Shown: one piece after another, positions 18,350-26,007 of the stretch
How positions within the stretch are numbered: position 1 is the first letter of the stretch
Layout of the letters: each line of letters begins with the position of its first letter
NCBI RefSeq assembly: GCF_013409595.1
Contig: NZ_JACCBD010000001.1
Location: forward strand, 2,356,001-2,420,000
DNA length: 64,000 nucleotides
Origin: Leucobacter aridicollis
GTDB lineage: Bacteria > Actinomycetota > Actinomycetes > Actinomycetales > Microbacteriaceae
Direction of reading: 5' to 3'
The notes under the pieces: model-generated
What the model was told of the DNA's origin: nothing
Database searches by the model: none
What the model saw: the letters and a program-made list of their open reading frames with translations, nothing else
Program-made: the position numbers and the translations under genes

Positions 18350-19411
18350 TCAGTCGGCCTCAAGCCTCGGCACGGCTACGCCAAACGCGGCCAACCGATC
18401 GCCGAAGAGCCGTGCATTGAGAACGTCCTGCGCTCCCCACCTCACCACTCGGTAGCCAGTCAAACCGCGGATCTCGTCCTCGCGTCGCTTCTCAGCGAGC
18501 ACGGTCTGCTTGGGGGTAAGGCCTGCCTGGAATCTTGGGTCAATGTACTTCGCAGCGCCGTCAACTTCTCCGAAGATGTCCTGGCCGTCAAACTCGAAGT
18601 TGACCCAATAGGGCCTTCCATGTATCCCGGAAATAGGCACCTGGACGGTATGGCTCACGCCGAGCCGTGAGAGTTGCAGCCTGCTCACGCTCTCCAGCAC
18701 GGACTCGGCACGCCCATCGGCTAGCGTGAGTATCTGACGCGCCTGCCGAACTCCCGGCTGCCAGCTTCGTTTCATCGCTTTGAGCTGTCGCGCACGCCAC
18801 CGATCGACCTCGGGGACTCGTCGGTCCCGCTCGACGCGGAAGAGCCTACGAATTCCCGCGTCGGCCGCGCCGATTGCGGTTTCCGCGGAACCTGCATGCG
18901 CCAGGTCTATGAGCGTGCGTTCGAGGCCCGTGAAGCGGACGCCTGCAGCTTCCACGATCTCAACTCGTCCGTGACTTGCGGAGTGACGCGCAACCGCTCG
19001 TGTGCTCTGGCTCGGTGATTCGGCTGATACAGCAACATGAACCCGCAAGCTGTCGAGCTTGTAGAGCGGCAGACCCCAGAGCACCGCCGCTGACTCGTGA
19101 GAGAACACCCATCCTCGCTCTCGGTAGCGTTTCGCATACGCGAGTGTGACGGCGAGTAGGCGTTCTTCAGGGAACATCCGCTCCCATCTATCCGCCCCGA
19201 TGTATGCACCGTGGGCGAGCCGCACGAGACTGCCCGCGCGCACACTCGCTGCAAGCGCCTTGTCGGTGGCTTCATCGAGAGTTTTCAGTTCGCGTCGAAG
19301 CCTGATTGGGGTGCTGGCCGCTCGAATGCGTTCCGCGATTGCGATCAGCTCAGTCTTCGTGACCGCGGCCCGGGCCGTATCCATGAGCATTTCGTTCTGG
19401 GGGTGAGTCAT
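18350..19411 (-). CDS. AbiEi antitoxin-like protein with nuclease-fold C terminus (orphan)
   Basis: This 353-residue protein has an N-terminal winged-helix segment of the AbiEi antitoxin type (ALAASVRAGSLVRLAHGAYIG, then HESAAVLWGLPLY). The C-terminal about 100 residues resemble DUF559/Vsr-like restriction-endonuclease folds (VNFEFDGQDIFGEVDGAAKY, then the YRVVRW strand). AbiEi proteins repress and neutralise the AbiEii nucleotidyltransferase toxin, but no AbiEii gene is adjacent, so it is an orphan. ATG 19411 (MTHPQNEM) is preferred; a longer frame runs back through a palindromic repeat. Two palindromic repeat copies flank the gene. Function is unproven. Confidence 0.65.
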   Translation of the reverse strand: MTHPQNEMLMDTARAAVTKTELIAIAERIRAASTPIRLRRELKTLDEATDKALAASVRAGSLVRLAHGAYIGADRWERMFPEERLLAVTLAYAKRYRERGWVFSHESAAVLWGLPLYKLDSLRVHVAVSAESPSQSTRAVARHSASHGRVEIVEAAGVRFTGLERTLIDLAHAGSAETAIGAADAGIRRLFRVERDRRVPEVDRWRARQLKAMKRSWQPGVRQARQILTLADGRAESVLESVSRLQLSRLGVSHTVQVPISGIHGRPYWVNFEFDGQDIFGEVDGAAKYIDPRFQAGLTPKQTVLAEKRREDEIRGLTGYRVVRWGAQDVLNARLFGDRLAAFGVAVPRLEAD

Positions 19412-19534
19412 GCCCACACTCTGGCGAGGGGTCTCTCTGATCACAATAGAGCGGCGACAACTGTGGAGCTTCCCTCGCGCGGAGACAGCATTCCGGCCGC
19501 TGTGGACCGAGCTGCCGCGGCGCCCCTTCTTCCG

Positions 19535-19605
19535 AACACCAAATTTTTCGTTCACCACCAAATACCCCGGGGTTTTGAAGGTCCCAAGAAAATTTGGCTA
19601 TGGAA
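19535..19605 (+). repeat. Interspersed palindromic element, copy 2
   Basis: Outer arms CCAAATTTTTC (19539-19549) and GAAAATTTGG (19588-19597) enclose an inner dyad at 19554-19582 in which CAAATACCCC faces GGGGTTTTG. The 13-base core CCAAATACCCCGG is identical in copy 3. A short direct repeat, GCGGAGCAGG twice (about 19633-19655), follows in the GC-rich flank. Confidence 0.65.
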
Positions 19606-19665
19606 GGAAGGGCGGCGCGTGGCGGCGAGGCCGGGCGGCGGAGCAGGGCGGAGCAGGGCGGTCCG

Positions 19666-20370
19666 CTAAGGGCGGGGTGCCTGGCGGAAGCTCCCCCTGT
19701 ACTCCAGGACCGTGCCAAGGATCGGGCTCCCCACCCTGGCGTCCACGGTGTTGCGGCCCGTTGCCTCATCGAAGCCATCTTCGACGACCGCCTGCACCGA
19801 CAGCAGCCGTGGCAAACGCACCCGCAGTCGACCGAACCGCAGCCACGCCCGCCCAGATTCAAGGCGCAGCCTCCCCCTGTCCGTCACCGTGCACCGCAAC
19901 TCAAGCTCGACGCGCCTGCATTCGCCCAGCAGGTTTCGGAGTGTTCCTGGCGCGTCACCTACGAGCAGTACGTCGACAAATGACTGTCCACCTGAGCGAA
20001 ACTCGAATGTGCGTTCCGCGTGAAGGCCAAGCTCCTGGCGCCCAGCACGAGCACCAGCACCAACCGCACGACCTCGCACACTCTCAAGCCCAGGCCGATT
20101 CGCAACGCGGAACGGCACGTCTCGCTCAAAGGCGGTGACGAGCAGGCCCGGTCCGACGATGGGCCGTGCGAGGAGGTTCAACCGGCGCAGGCGGCTCCCC
20201 GCGACGTCGAATACTCCTTCCAGGTCCACGGCTTGCCCGACGACCCCAGAGCCGGACACGTACCGATACACCTCGGGGTGTAGCCGGGAGGCCTCGCGTC
20301 CAAGCGCACGCAGAAACACCGAGCCCCCGGGAACAGGGGCGCCCGCCGCTAGATGCCGCTGCCCGGTCAC
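19666..20370 (-). CDS. DUF4166 protein (distal copy)
   Basis: This 234-residue protein of unknown function has a weak DUF4166 pattern: LHPEVYRYVSGSG near the N terminus and GRLRLESGRAWLRFGRLRVRLPRLL in the C-terminal half, the second parallel to GLRLESGEQRFYEGWIGFRFPRFL in its upstream neighbour. The two genes therefore look like diverged paralogues. Its ATG overlaps the upstream stop by four bases (20367-20370). No signal peptide or membrane helix is evident. DUF4166 domains are sometimes fused to oxidoreductases, so the family may bind a lipid-like or hydrophobic ligand (inference). Confidence 0.7.
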   Translation of the reverse strand: MTGQRHLAAGAPVPGGSVFLRALGREASRLHPEVYRYVSGSGVVGQAVDLEGVFDVAGSRLRRLNLLARPIVGPGLLVTAFERDVPFRVANRPGLESVRGRAVGAGARAGRQELGLHAERTFEFRSGGQSFVDVLLVGDAPGTLRNLLGECRRVELELRCTVTDRGRLRLESGRAWLRFGRLRVRLPRLLSVQAVVEDGFDEATGRNTVDARVGSPILGTVLEYRGSFRQAPRP

Positions 20371-21062
20371 TCGCGCGGCTCCTCACGGTATGGCTTCAGC
20401 GCGCCAGGAACGGTGACGCCTTCGGGATACTCGCACGTAAACTCGCCCCGGTATCCGAAGAGCAGACCGAACCGTGAGTGACGAACTTCGAGGTCGATGA
20501 CGAAGCACTCGTTGACATCGTCGAAGCGTTCGGTGAGAAACGCTCGACCCGTGAGGAACCGCGGGAATCGAAAGCCAATCCATCCTTCGTAGAATCGCTG
20601 CTCCCCCGATTCCAGCCGTAGGCCGCCGTCGGCAGTGACCGTCAGATCGAGATCAACGGCGAGGTGCTGGTGCGTGCCCAGGTAGTCGACGATGCTCCCG
20701 GCGGCGCCGTGAATCATCGTCGCGTCGAACCGCCTGCGGTGACCGCCGCCGAGCTCCATCGTGCGGATGAACGTGACGGTCTCACGTCCGTACCCGTCGA
20801 TGTACGCGTAATTGTCGATCTGGAAGGGGACGTGCGCCCCGCGCTCGGGAAACATGATGTTTCGAGTCGCCCCGAGCATCAGGAACGGCCTGACCCACCA
20901 GGGACCCCGACGAATCTCGCGCATCACGCCCCGTCCGACACACGCGTACCCCGCGCCAACGCCGACGCCGAACCGTCGTTGCAGCTGGGGGTGGAGCCGG
21001 TCGAAGGCTGGCCCCATTGCTCGCGCGAAGATGCTTCGCGTGTCTGAGGAGTTGTCGGTCAT
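20367..21062 (-). CDS. DUF4166 protein (proximal copy)
   Basis: This 231-residue protein starts at ATG 21062, with GGAGA six bases upstream; a longer frame to 21254 lacks a ribosome site and overlaps the SRPBCC gene. Sequence marks are IFARAMGPAFDRLHPQLQRRFGVG, ERGAHVPFQIDNYAYIDGYG and FGLLFGYRGEFTCEYPEGV. The pattern matches DUF4166, whose function is unknown. It starts just after the SRPBCC gene stop and overlaps the second DUF4166 gene, so the three form one operon. Confidence 0.78.
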   Translation of the reverse strand: MTDNSSDTRSIFARAMGPAFDRLHPQLQRRFGVGVGAGYACVGRGVMREIRRGPWWVRPFLMLGATRNIMFPERGAHVPFQIDNYAYIDGYGRETVTFIRTMELGGGHRRRFDATMIHGAAGSIVDYLGTHQHLAVDLDLTVTADGGLRLESGEQRFYEGWIGFRFPRFLTGRAFLTERFDDVNECFVIDLEVRHSRFGLLFGYRGEFTCEYPEGVTVPGALKPYREEPRE

Positions 21063-21072
21063 AGGTCTCCCC

Positions 21073-21801
21073 TCACGATGCGCCACTCCCGCGCCGCCGA
21101 ATGGCGTCGACGTCGCCGAGCTCGTTGAGCGTCCGCGGCGCGTCGTCCAGCACGTGCTCTCGGCCGCGGCTGGTCGCGTCCGCAGCGGACGGCGAGGCGC
21201 CACGATTATGGGCCCCACGGCGCAGCGGCGGGCTAGACAGGCAGTTCCGGGCACTCGCGCGCGGCCCTCCGAACAGGCAGCGCCACCAGCCGACGCGTTC
21301 TGGAACGATGCCCTGCTCGGCCCACATCCGAAGTCTGTCGAAGCTCCATGCGGTCAGCCACCAGACGAGGGGCCTGGTGATGATCGGGTCGAGGAGTCTC
21401 CCGATCGGCCCCCAGCCGGGCTCGTAGTCGTATCCGGTGATGAACCGGATGCCAGTTTCAGTAGGAATGTAGCGCCAGTATCCGCGACCGTCCCCGAGCG
21501 GCGAGAGGGGGTCATCCGTCGTGAACAGCAGGGCAGAGGTTCGCTGCTCGGCGCCGGCCCGCTTCTCGCCGAGCGAGACCCCCGTGCCGCGGATCGTATG
21601 CACGCCGAGGGCAAGCTCGTAAGTAAATTCCTGGGCGCCGTTCTCGCGGACGGCGGTCGGCGTGATCCTGCTGAATCGCGCGTCCCAGCGCGCGTGGAGA
21701 TCAGGTTCTTGCGTGAGTTCCCACACCCGTTCCAGCGGCGCCGCGATCCGAATCTCGACGTACAAGCCGCGATCACGTGGCCGACGGTCTCCCCTGCGCA
21801 T
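21073..21801 (-). CDS. SRPBCC-family (polyketide-cyclase/START-like) protein
   Basis: This 242-residue protein has an SRPBCC-type N-terminal half: EIRIAAPLERVWELTQEPDLHARWDARFSRI followed by alternating strands and a C-terminal helix (about residues 10-185). Such folds bind hydrophobic ligands in a deep cavity. A hydrophobic PLVWWLTAWSFDRLRMWAEQGI segment suggests membrane association. The tail beyond about 195 (RGASPSAADATSRGREH) is low complexity. ATG 21801 is preferred over 21900, which would lie past the rpsO terminator. It leads an operon with two DUF4166 genes. Confidence 0.75.
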   Translation of the reverse strand: MRRGDRRPRDRGLYVEIRIAAPLERVWELTQEPDLHARWDARFSRITPTAVRENGAQEFTYELALGVHTIRGTGVSLGEKRAGAEQRTSALLFTTDDPLSPLGDGRGYWRYIPTETGIRFITGYDYEPGWGPIGRLLDPIITRPLVWWLTAWSFDRLRMWAEQGIVPERVGWWRCLFGGPRASARNCLSSPPLRRGAHNRGASPSAADATSRGREHVLDDAPRTLNELGDVDAIRRRGSGAS

Positions 21802-21860
21802 GCCCTTACAGTATCGCGAGAGCCAGAGTTTCGCGGCGACCCCGCCCCTCCAGACGCAAA

Positions 21861-21890
21861 GAAGCCCCTCTCCCGTAGGAGAGGGGCTTC
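21861..21890 (-). terminator. Terminator of rpsO
   Basis: A perfect 13-bp stem (21861-21873 with 21878-21890, GAAGCCCCTCTCC) with a CGTA loop, followed on the minus strand by TTTG, lies downstream of rpsO and before the SRPBCC start at 21801. Confidence 0.85.
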
Positions 21891-21966
21891 CCAGAGTCAC
21901 AGGCGATCAGTCACAGGGACTGAGGCGAGCAACCGGACCTCGCGGTCCCGAGCCGAAGCGCGAAGC

Positions 21967-22236
21967 TTAGCGGCGCAGGCCGAGGCGCTCGATGAGCGCA
22001 CGGTAACGGTTGATGTCCGTCTTCTGGAGGTAAGCCAGGAGGCGGCGACGCTGACCGACGAGGAGGAGCAGACCACGACGCGAGTGGTGATCGTGCTTGT
22101 GCTCCTTGAGGTGCTCGGTCAGATCCTTGATACGACGCGACAGCAGCGCAACCTGGACCTCGGGGGATCCGGTGTCGCCAGCGGTGGTCGCGTACTCTTC
22201 GATGATCGCCTTCTTGACATCTGCGGGCAGTGACAT
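21967..22236 (-). CDS. rpsO: 30S ribosomal protein S15
   Basis: This 89-residue S15 binds 16S rRNA in the platform of the small subunit. Family marks are [38 protein letters not shown] and [14 protein letters not shown]. Length is exactly as expected. It is a single-gene unit with its own terminator; pnp, often next to it, is not in the window. Confidence 0.98.
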   Translation of the reverse strand: MSLPADVKKAIIEEYATTAGDTGSPEVQVALLSRRIKDLTEHLKEHKHDHHSRRGLLLLVGQRRRLLAYLQKTDINRYRALIERLGLRR

Positions 22237-22387
22237 AGGTGATCCCCTTTCTCCAGTTGCGCGGCGCCTTCAGCAGGGTGCTTGGGCTCTCTGTATCCGC
22301 GGCCGATCTAACGGCAACCTCACAAGCTTAGCACCGATTAGCGGCCCCAGCCACACGCGCGGCCTCCGCACCGGCGGCGGCAGCGCC

Positions 22388-22447
22388 GAAACACCTCCGA
22401 AACAGAGAAGTGACGGAGTCGTCGCACGAGAGAAACGGCGATGAAAC
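22388..22447 (+). promoter_or_regulatory. Phased GlnR-type box array upstream of amt
   Basis: Six pentamers sit at exact 11-base steps: GAAAC 22388, GAAAC 22399, GTGAC 22410, GTCGC 22421, GAAAC 22432 and GAAAC 22443. The actinobacterial GlnR consensus is alternating GTnAC and GAAAC boxes with 6-base gaps, and amt genes are classic GlnR targets. The array ends 86 bases before the amt start. One box (GTCGC) is imperfect. Confidence 0.72.
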
Positions 22448-22533
22448 CGTCGGAGCGCAGACTGGGCAACACCCGACCGCACCGGCGCGAGGGGCGACAT
22501 GCGGCCATCGGCGGCCGAGCAGAGGAGAGAACC

Positions 22534-23742
22534 ATGGAAGCCACAGAAGTCTGGACGCTCGCGAGCTCCGCGCTCGTACTCATCATGACGCCGGGGCTCG
22601 CGCTGTTCTACGGCGGGCTGGTGCGGGTGCGGTCGGTCGTCAACATGATGCTGTTCAGCGTGAGCGCGATGGGCGTCGTTGGCGTGCTCTGGATCCTGTT
22701 CGGGTACAGCATGAGCGTCTTCGGCGACGGGGATGGCTGGTTCGCCGGGAACCCGCTTCGCGATTTCGGCCTCGTGAACACGGACCCGGGTGAGTTCATC
22801 GGCGTCGGGTTCGGCGCGGTGTTCGCGATGATCACGACGGCGCTCATCTCGGGCGCGATCGCCGACCGCGTCGGTCTCGGATCGTGGGTGCTCTTTGCGG
22901 GGGTGTGGGCGAAGCTCGTCTACTTCCCTGTCGCGGCGTGGGTTTGGGGCGGCGGCTGGATCGCCCAGCTCGGCACGTGGCTCGGCACCCCGGACGTCAT
23001 CGATCTCGCGGGCGGCACGGCGATCCACATCAACGCGGGAGCGGCGGCGCTCGCGCTCGCGCTCGTCGTCGGCAAGCGGCGCGACTTCGCTCCGGGGGCG
23101 CACCGGCCGCACTCGATCCCGCTCGTCACGATCGGGGCGGCGCTGCTGTGGTTCGGCTGGATCGGGTTCAACGCGGGCCTTGCTACGGACGCGGCGACGG
23201 CCGGCCTCATCCTGGTGAACACGCTCGGCGCCCCCGCCGCCGCGATTCTCGGCTGGCTCGCGACGGACGCGCTCCGCGGCCGCAAGCCCGGCGTCATCGG
23301 CGCAGCATCGGGCGCGGTCGCGGGTCTCGTCGCGATCACCCCGGCGGCGGCGAACCTGGCGCCCGGATTCGCGCTGCTGCTCGGCGTGCTCGCCGGCGCG
23401 GCCTGCGCCTTCGCGATCGAGTGGAAGTTCCGGCTCGGGTTCGACGACTCGCTCGACGTGGTCGGCCTGCACCTTGTCGCGGGCGTGCTCGGCACCGTGT
23501 ATCTCGGGTTCTTCGCGTTCGACGACGGCCTGTTCACGGGCGGCGACGCGGGCCTGCTGCTCGTCCAGGTCATCTCGGTACTCGGCGTCGTCGTGTACTC
23601 GTTCGCGGCGTCGCTGCTCATCGCGCTCGGGGTCAAACTCACAACGGGCCTCCGGGTGCCAGCGGAGGTCGAGGAGCGCGGTATCGACGCTGCCGTTCAT
23701 GGCGAGGAGGCGTACGCGTTCGATCAGGATCAGCGCGCGTAA
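22534..23742 (+). CDS. amt: Ammonium transporter, Amt family
   Basis: This 402-residue channel has eleven transmembrane helices. Amt marks are SALVLIMTPGLALFYGGLVR at the N terminus, the pore-lining histidine in GGTAIHINAGAAALALALVVG, WIGFNAGLA, and the second pore histidine in DVVGLHLVAGVLGTVYLG. ATG 22534 has AGAGGAGA a few bases upstream; an in-frame ATG at 22441 would add 31 hydrophilic residues and overlap the GlnR-like boxes. No glnK or glnD follows, unlike many actinobacterial amt operons. Confidence 0.95.
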   Translation: MEATEVWTLASSALVLIMTPGLALFYGGLVRVRSVVNMMLFSVSAMGVVGVLWILFGYSMSVFGDGDGWFAGNPLRDFGLVNTDPGEFIGVGFGAVFAMITTALISGAIADRVGLGSWVLFAGVWAKLVYFPVAAWVWGGGWIAQLGTWLGTPDVIDLAGGTAIHINAGAAALALALVVGKRRDFAPGAHRPHSIPLVTIGAALLWFGWIGFNAGLATDAATAGLILVNTLGAPAAAILGWLATDALRGRKPGVIGAASGAVAGLVAITPAAANLAPGFALLLGVLAGAACAFAIEWKFRLGFDDSLDVVGLHLVAGVLGTVYLGFFAFDDGLFTGGDAGLLLVQVISVLGVVVYSFAASLLIALGVKLTTGLRVPAEVEERGIDAAVHGEEAYAFDQDQRA

Positions 23743-23833
23743 CGCGCACCGCGAGGAAGCGCCGGGCGGGAGCGTGGGCGGCGTGGCACGCTCTCCCGCC
23801 CGCGGCCTCCCCCGGCCCGCTAGGCTCGAAAGC

Positions 23834-24664
23834 ATGACTGATTCGGTTGATGTTGCAGCCCTTGCCGGTATCGCGGGCTCGCTCGCGCGTGAGGTCGGCG
23901 AGGTCATTCGCGCGAAGCGCGCGGCAGGGGTGACTGTCGCGCAGACCAAGTCGAGCCTCACCGATGTCGTGACCGCGGCGGACCAGGAGGCCGAGCGCCT
24001 CTTGGCGGCGGGCCTGCGCAGGCTGCGCCCCGATGATGGCCTCCTCGGCGAGGAGGGCGCGAGCACCACCGGCACCACCGGCGTGACCTGGGTTGTTGAC
24101 CCGATCGACGGCACCGTGAACTATCTGTACGACCTGCCCGCGTACGCGGTGAGCGTGGCCGCGACCGTCGAAGACGGCGGGCCGGGCACGATGTCGGACG
24201 GTCGGCGCGCGGTCGCCGGCGCCGTGTACGTTCCGACGTCGGGCGAGCTCTTCACGGCGTGGGAGGGCGGCGGGGCGCACCTCGACGGCGAACGGCTCCC
24301 GGGGCCGGCCGACACCGAACTCGGCCGGACGCTGCTCGCCACCGGCTTCGGGTACACCGTTGAGCGCCGCACCGAGCAGGTCGAGGTGCTGCGCCACGTA
24401 CTCCCCCGCGTTCGCGACATCCGCCGCATGGGGTCTGCCGCGGTGGACCTGTGCATGCTCGCCGCGGGCCGGGTCGATGCGTACTACGAGCGTGGCCTAC
24501 AGCCGTGGGACTACGCGGCGGCCGCGCTCATCGCGCGGGAGTCGGGTGCCGTCGTCCGCGGCCTCGGAGACGCGCTGCCCGGCGAGGAGCTCCTCATCGC
24601 GGGCACGCCGCGCATCTCGGCGGAACTCGCGACACTCATCGAGGAGGCCTACCGCGGCATGTAG
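23834..24664 (+). CDS. Inositol monophosphatase family protein
   Basis: The 276-residue enzyme belongs to the metal-dependent sugar-phosphatase superfamily. Metal-binding motifs are present: GEEG (the GLLGEEGAS segment), WVVDPIDGTVNYLYDLP (the DPxDGT motif) and the C-terminal QPWDYAAAALIARESGA. Substrates could be inositol-1-phosphate, histidinol phosphate or a related sugar phosphate. Since histidinol-phosphatase belongs to the same family, the exact reaction is open. TAGGCT lies eight bases upstream of the ATG with no Shine-Dalgarno sequence, suggesting a leaderless mRNA. Confidence 0.88.
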   Translation: MTDSVDVAALAGIAGSLAREVGEVIRAKRAAGVTVAQTKSSLTDVVTAADQEAERLLAAGLRRLRPDDGLLGEEGASTTGTTGVTWVVDPIDGTVNYLYDLPAYAVSVAATVEDGGPGTMSDGRRAVAGAVYVPTSGELFTAWEGGGAHLDGERLPGPADTELGRTLLATGFGYTVERRTEQVEVLRHVLPRVRDIRRMGSAAVDLCMLAAGRVDAYYERGLQPWDYAAAALIARESGAVVRGLGDALPGEELLIAGTPRISAELATLIEEAYRGM

Positions 24665-24717
24665 CCATCTGGGATGATGTGGATCAGTTGACCTCATGCA
24701 TTTCAAAGGAGAAAGCC

Positions 24718-25923
24718 ATGCGCAACGCCCCCACTGATCCCGTGATCGCGGAGCTCGTTCGCCGGGCCAGGAGCACGCAGCTCACCAGGCGCCGCCTTTT
24801 CCAGGGCGTCGGCCTCGGAGCCGCGGCCGTCGGCGCGGCGTCGCTCGCGGCCTGCTCGCCGAGCGGCCCCGCCTACGGCGACGGTTCGGCCGGCAAGCTG
24901 CGGTGGGCGAGCTGGACGTACTACCTCGACTTTGACGAGGAGACGCAGGACTTCACCAGTTTGAACGAGTTCATGGCGGAGTCGAACATCGAGGTCGAGT
25001 ACTTCGAGGACATCGACGACAACAAGATGTTCATGGCGAAGGTGAAGGATCAGCTCAAGCTCGGCCAAGACACCGGCTACGACCTGTTCACGCTCACCGA
25101 TTCCTCGCTCATCCGGCTCTGGGAGCAGGAACAGCTCACGGCGTTCGACCGTGCCCTCATGCCCAATGTCGACGACCAGATGATTGAGCTGGTGAAGCAC
25201 TCGTCGTTCGATCCCGACCGTGAGTGGTCGATTCCCTATCAGGCTGGCATGACCGGCCTCGTCTACAACTCGCAGCTCTATCCGAAGGGCATCGCGTCGG
25301 TGAGCGATCTGTGGCACCCGGATCTCAAGGGCAAGGTGAGCCTGCTGAGCGAGCAGGACGACACGCTCGGGCTCATCATGCTCGAGCAGGGCGTTGATAT
25401 CACCGGCGACGGCTGGGGCGATGACGAGTTCTTCGCGGCCTTGGACGTCGCGGAGGAGCACATCAAGAACGGCGACGTTTACACGGTGAAGGGCAACTCC
25501 TACACCCAGGATCTCCAGAGCGGTGCCGTGCTCGCCGGCATGGCGTGGTCGGGCGACGTCGCCATGCTCAACGAGGAGGAGGGCGAGGAGGTCTGGAAGT
25601 TCGTCGTTCCCGAGGCGGGCGCCACGCTCTTCATCGACTCGTTCTGCCTGCCAGAGAGCACGGCCGCATTCGAGCAGTCCCACGCGCTCATCGACTACTA
25701 CTACGACCCCGAGGTGGCCGCGCAGGTCGCCGAATACGTGCAGTATGTGACGCCCGTCGCGGGCGCGCGCGAGGCGATGGCGAAACGCAACCCTGAGATG
25801 GCAGAGAACACGCTCGTCTTCCCCGACGAGGAGATGTCGGCACGCATCCACGACATGCGCACGCCGACCGCTCAGGAAGACAACCGATACGCGCAGGCGT
25901 ACCAGAAGATCCTCGGGAACTGA
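24718..25923 (+). CDS. Orphan polyamine-binding lipoprotein, PotD paralogue
   Basis: This 401-residue lipoprotein closely resembles the PotD at 14429-15652; both share WTYYLDF-x-EET, VEY-x-EDIDDN and VKGNSYTQDL-type segments. A TRRRLFQG twin-arginine-like motif precedes lipobox LAAC (about residue 44). AAGGAGA is well placed before ATG 24718. No permease or ATPase gene is adjacent, so it probably feeds PotABC or another importer. The region upstream (24665-24717) separates it from the inositol-phosphatase gene. Confidence 0.88.
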   Translation: MRNAPTDPVIAELVRRARSTQLTRRRLFQGVGLGAAAVGAASLAACSPSGPAYGDGSAGKLRWASWTYYLDFDEETQDFTSLNEFMAESNIEVEYFEDIDDNKMFMAKVKDQLKLGQDTGYDLFTLTDSSLIRLWEQEQLTAFDRALMPNVDDQMIELVKHSSFDPDREWSIPYQAGMTGLVYNSQLYPKGIASVSDLWHPDLKGKVSLLSEQDDTLGLIMLEQGVDITGDGWGDDEFFAALDVAEEHIKNGDVYTVKGNSYTQDLQSGAVLAGMAWSGDVAMLNEEEGEEVWKFVVPEAGATLFIDSFCLPESTAAFEQSHALIDYYYDPEVAAQVAEYVQYVTPVAGAREAMAKRNPEMAENTLVFPDEEMSARIHDMRTPTAQEDNRYAQAYQKILGN

Positions 25924-25948
25924 CCGAGCGCGGCGGCGCGCAGACGAA

Positions 25949-25990
25949 CGCGGCGGTCCCGATCAGCCTGAGCCGATCCGGACCGCCGCG
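25949..25990. terminator. Bidirectional terminator
   Basis: An 11-bp perfect stem (25949-25959 with 25980-25990, CGCGGCGGTCC), extended inward by GATC/GATC, lies between the convergent potD-like and NCS2 genes. Confidence 0.75.
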
Positions 25991-26007
25991 TCGCATGCCT
26001 GCGTGCG

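Noticed and set aside
22270..24114. Long 614-codon open frame on the minus strand
   Set aside because: It runs antisense to amt and the inositol-phosphatase gene, has extreme Arg/Asp/Glu composition and no recognisable domain. It is a high-GC frame shadow.
24703..25851. 382-codon frame antisense to the orphan potD
   Set aside because: Arg/His/Val-rich shadow of a clear lipoprotein gene.
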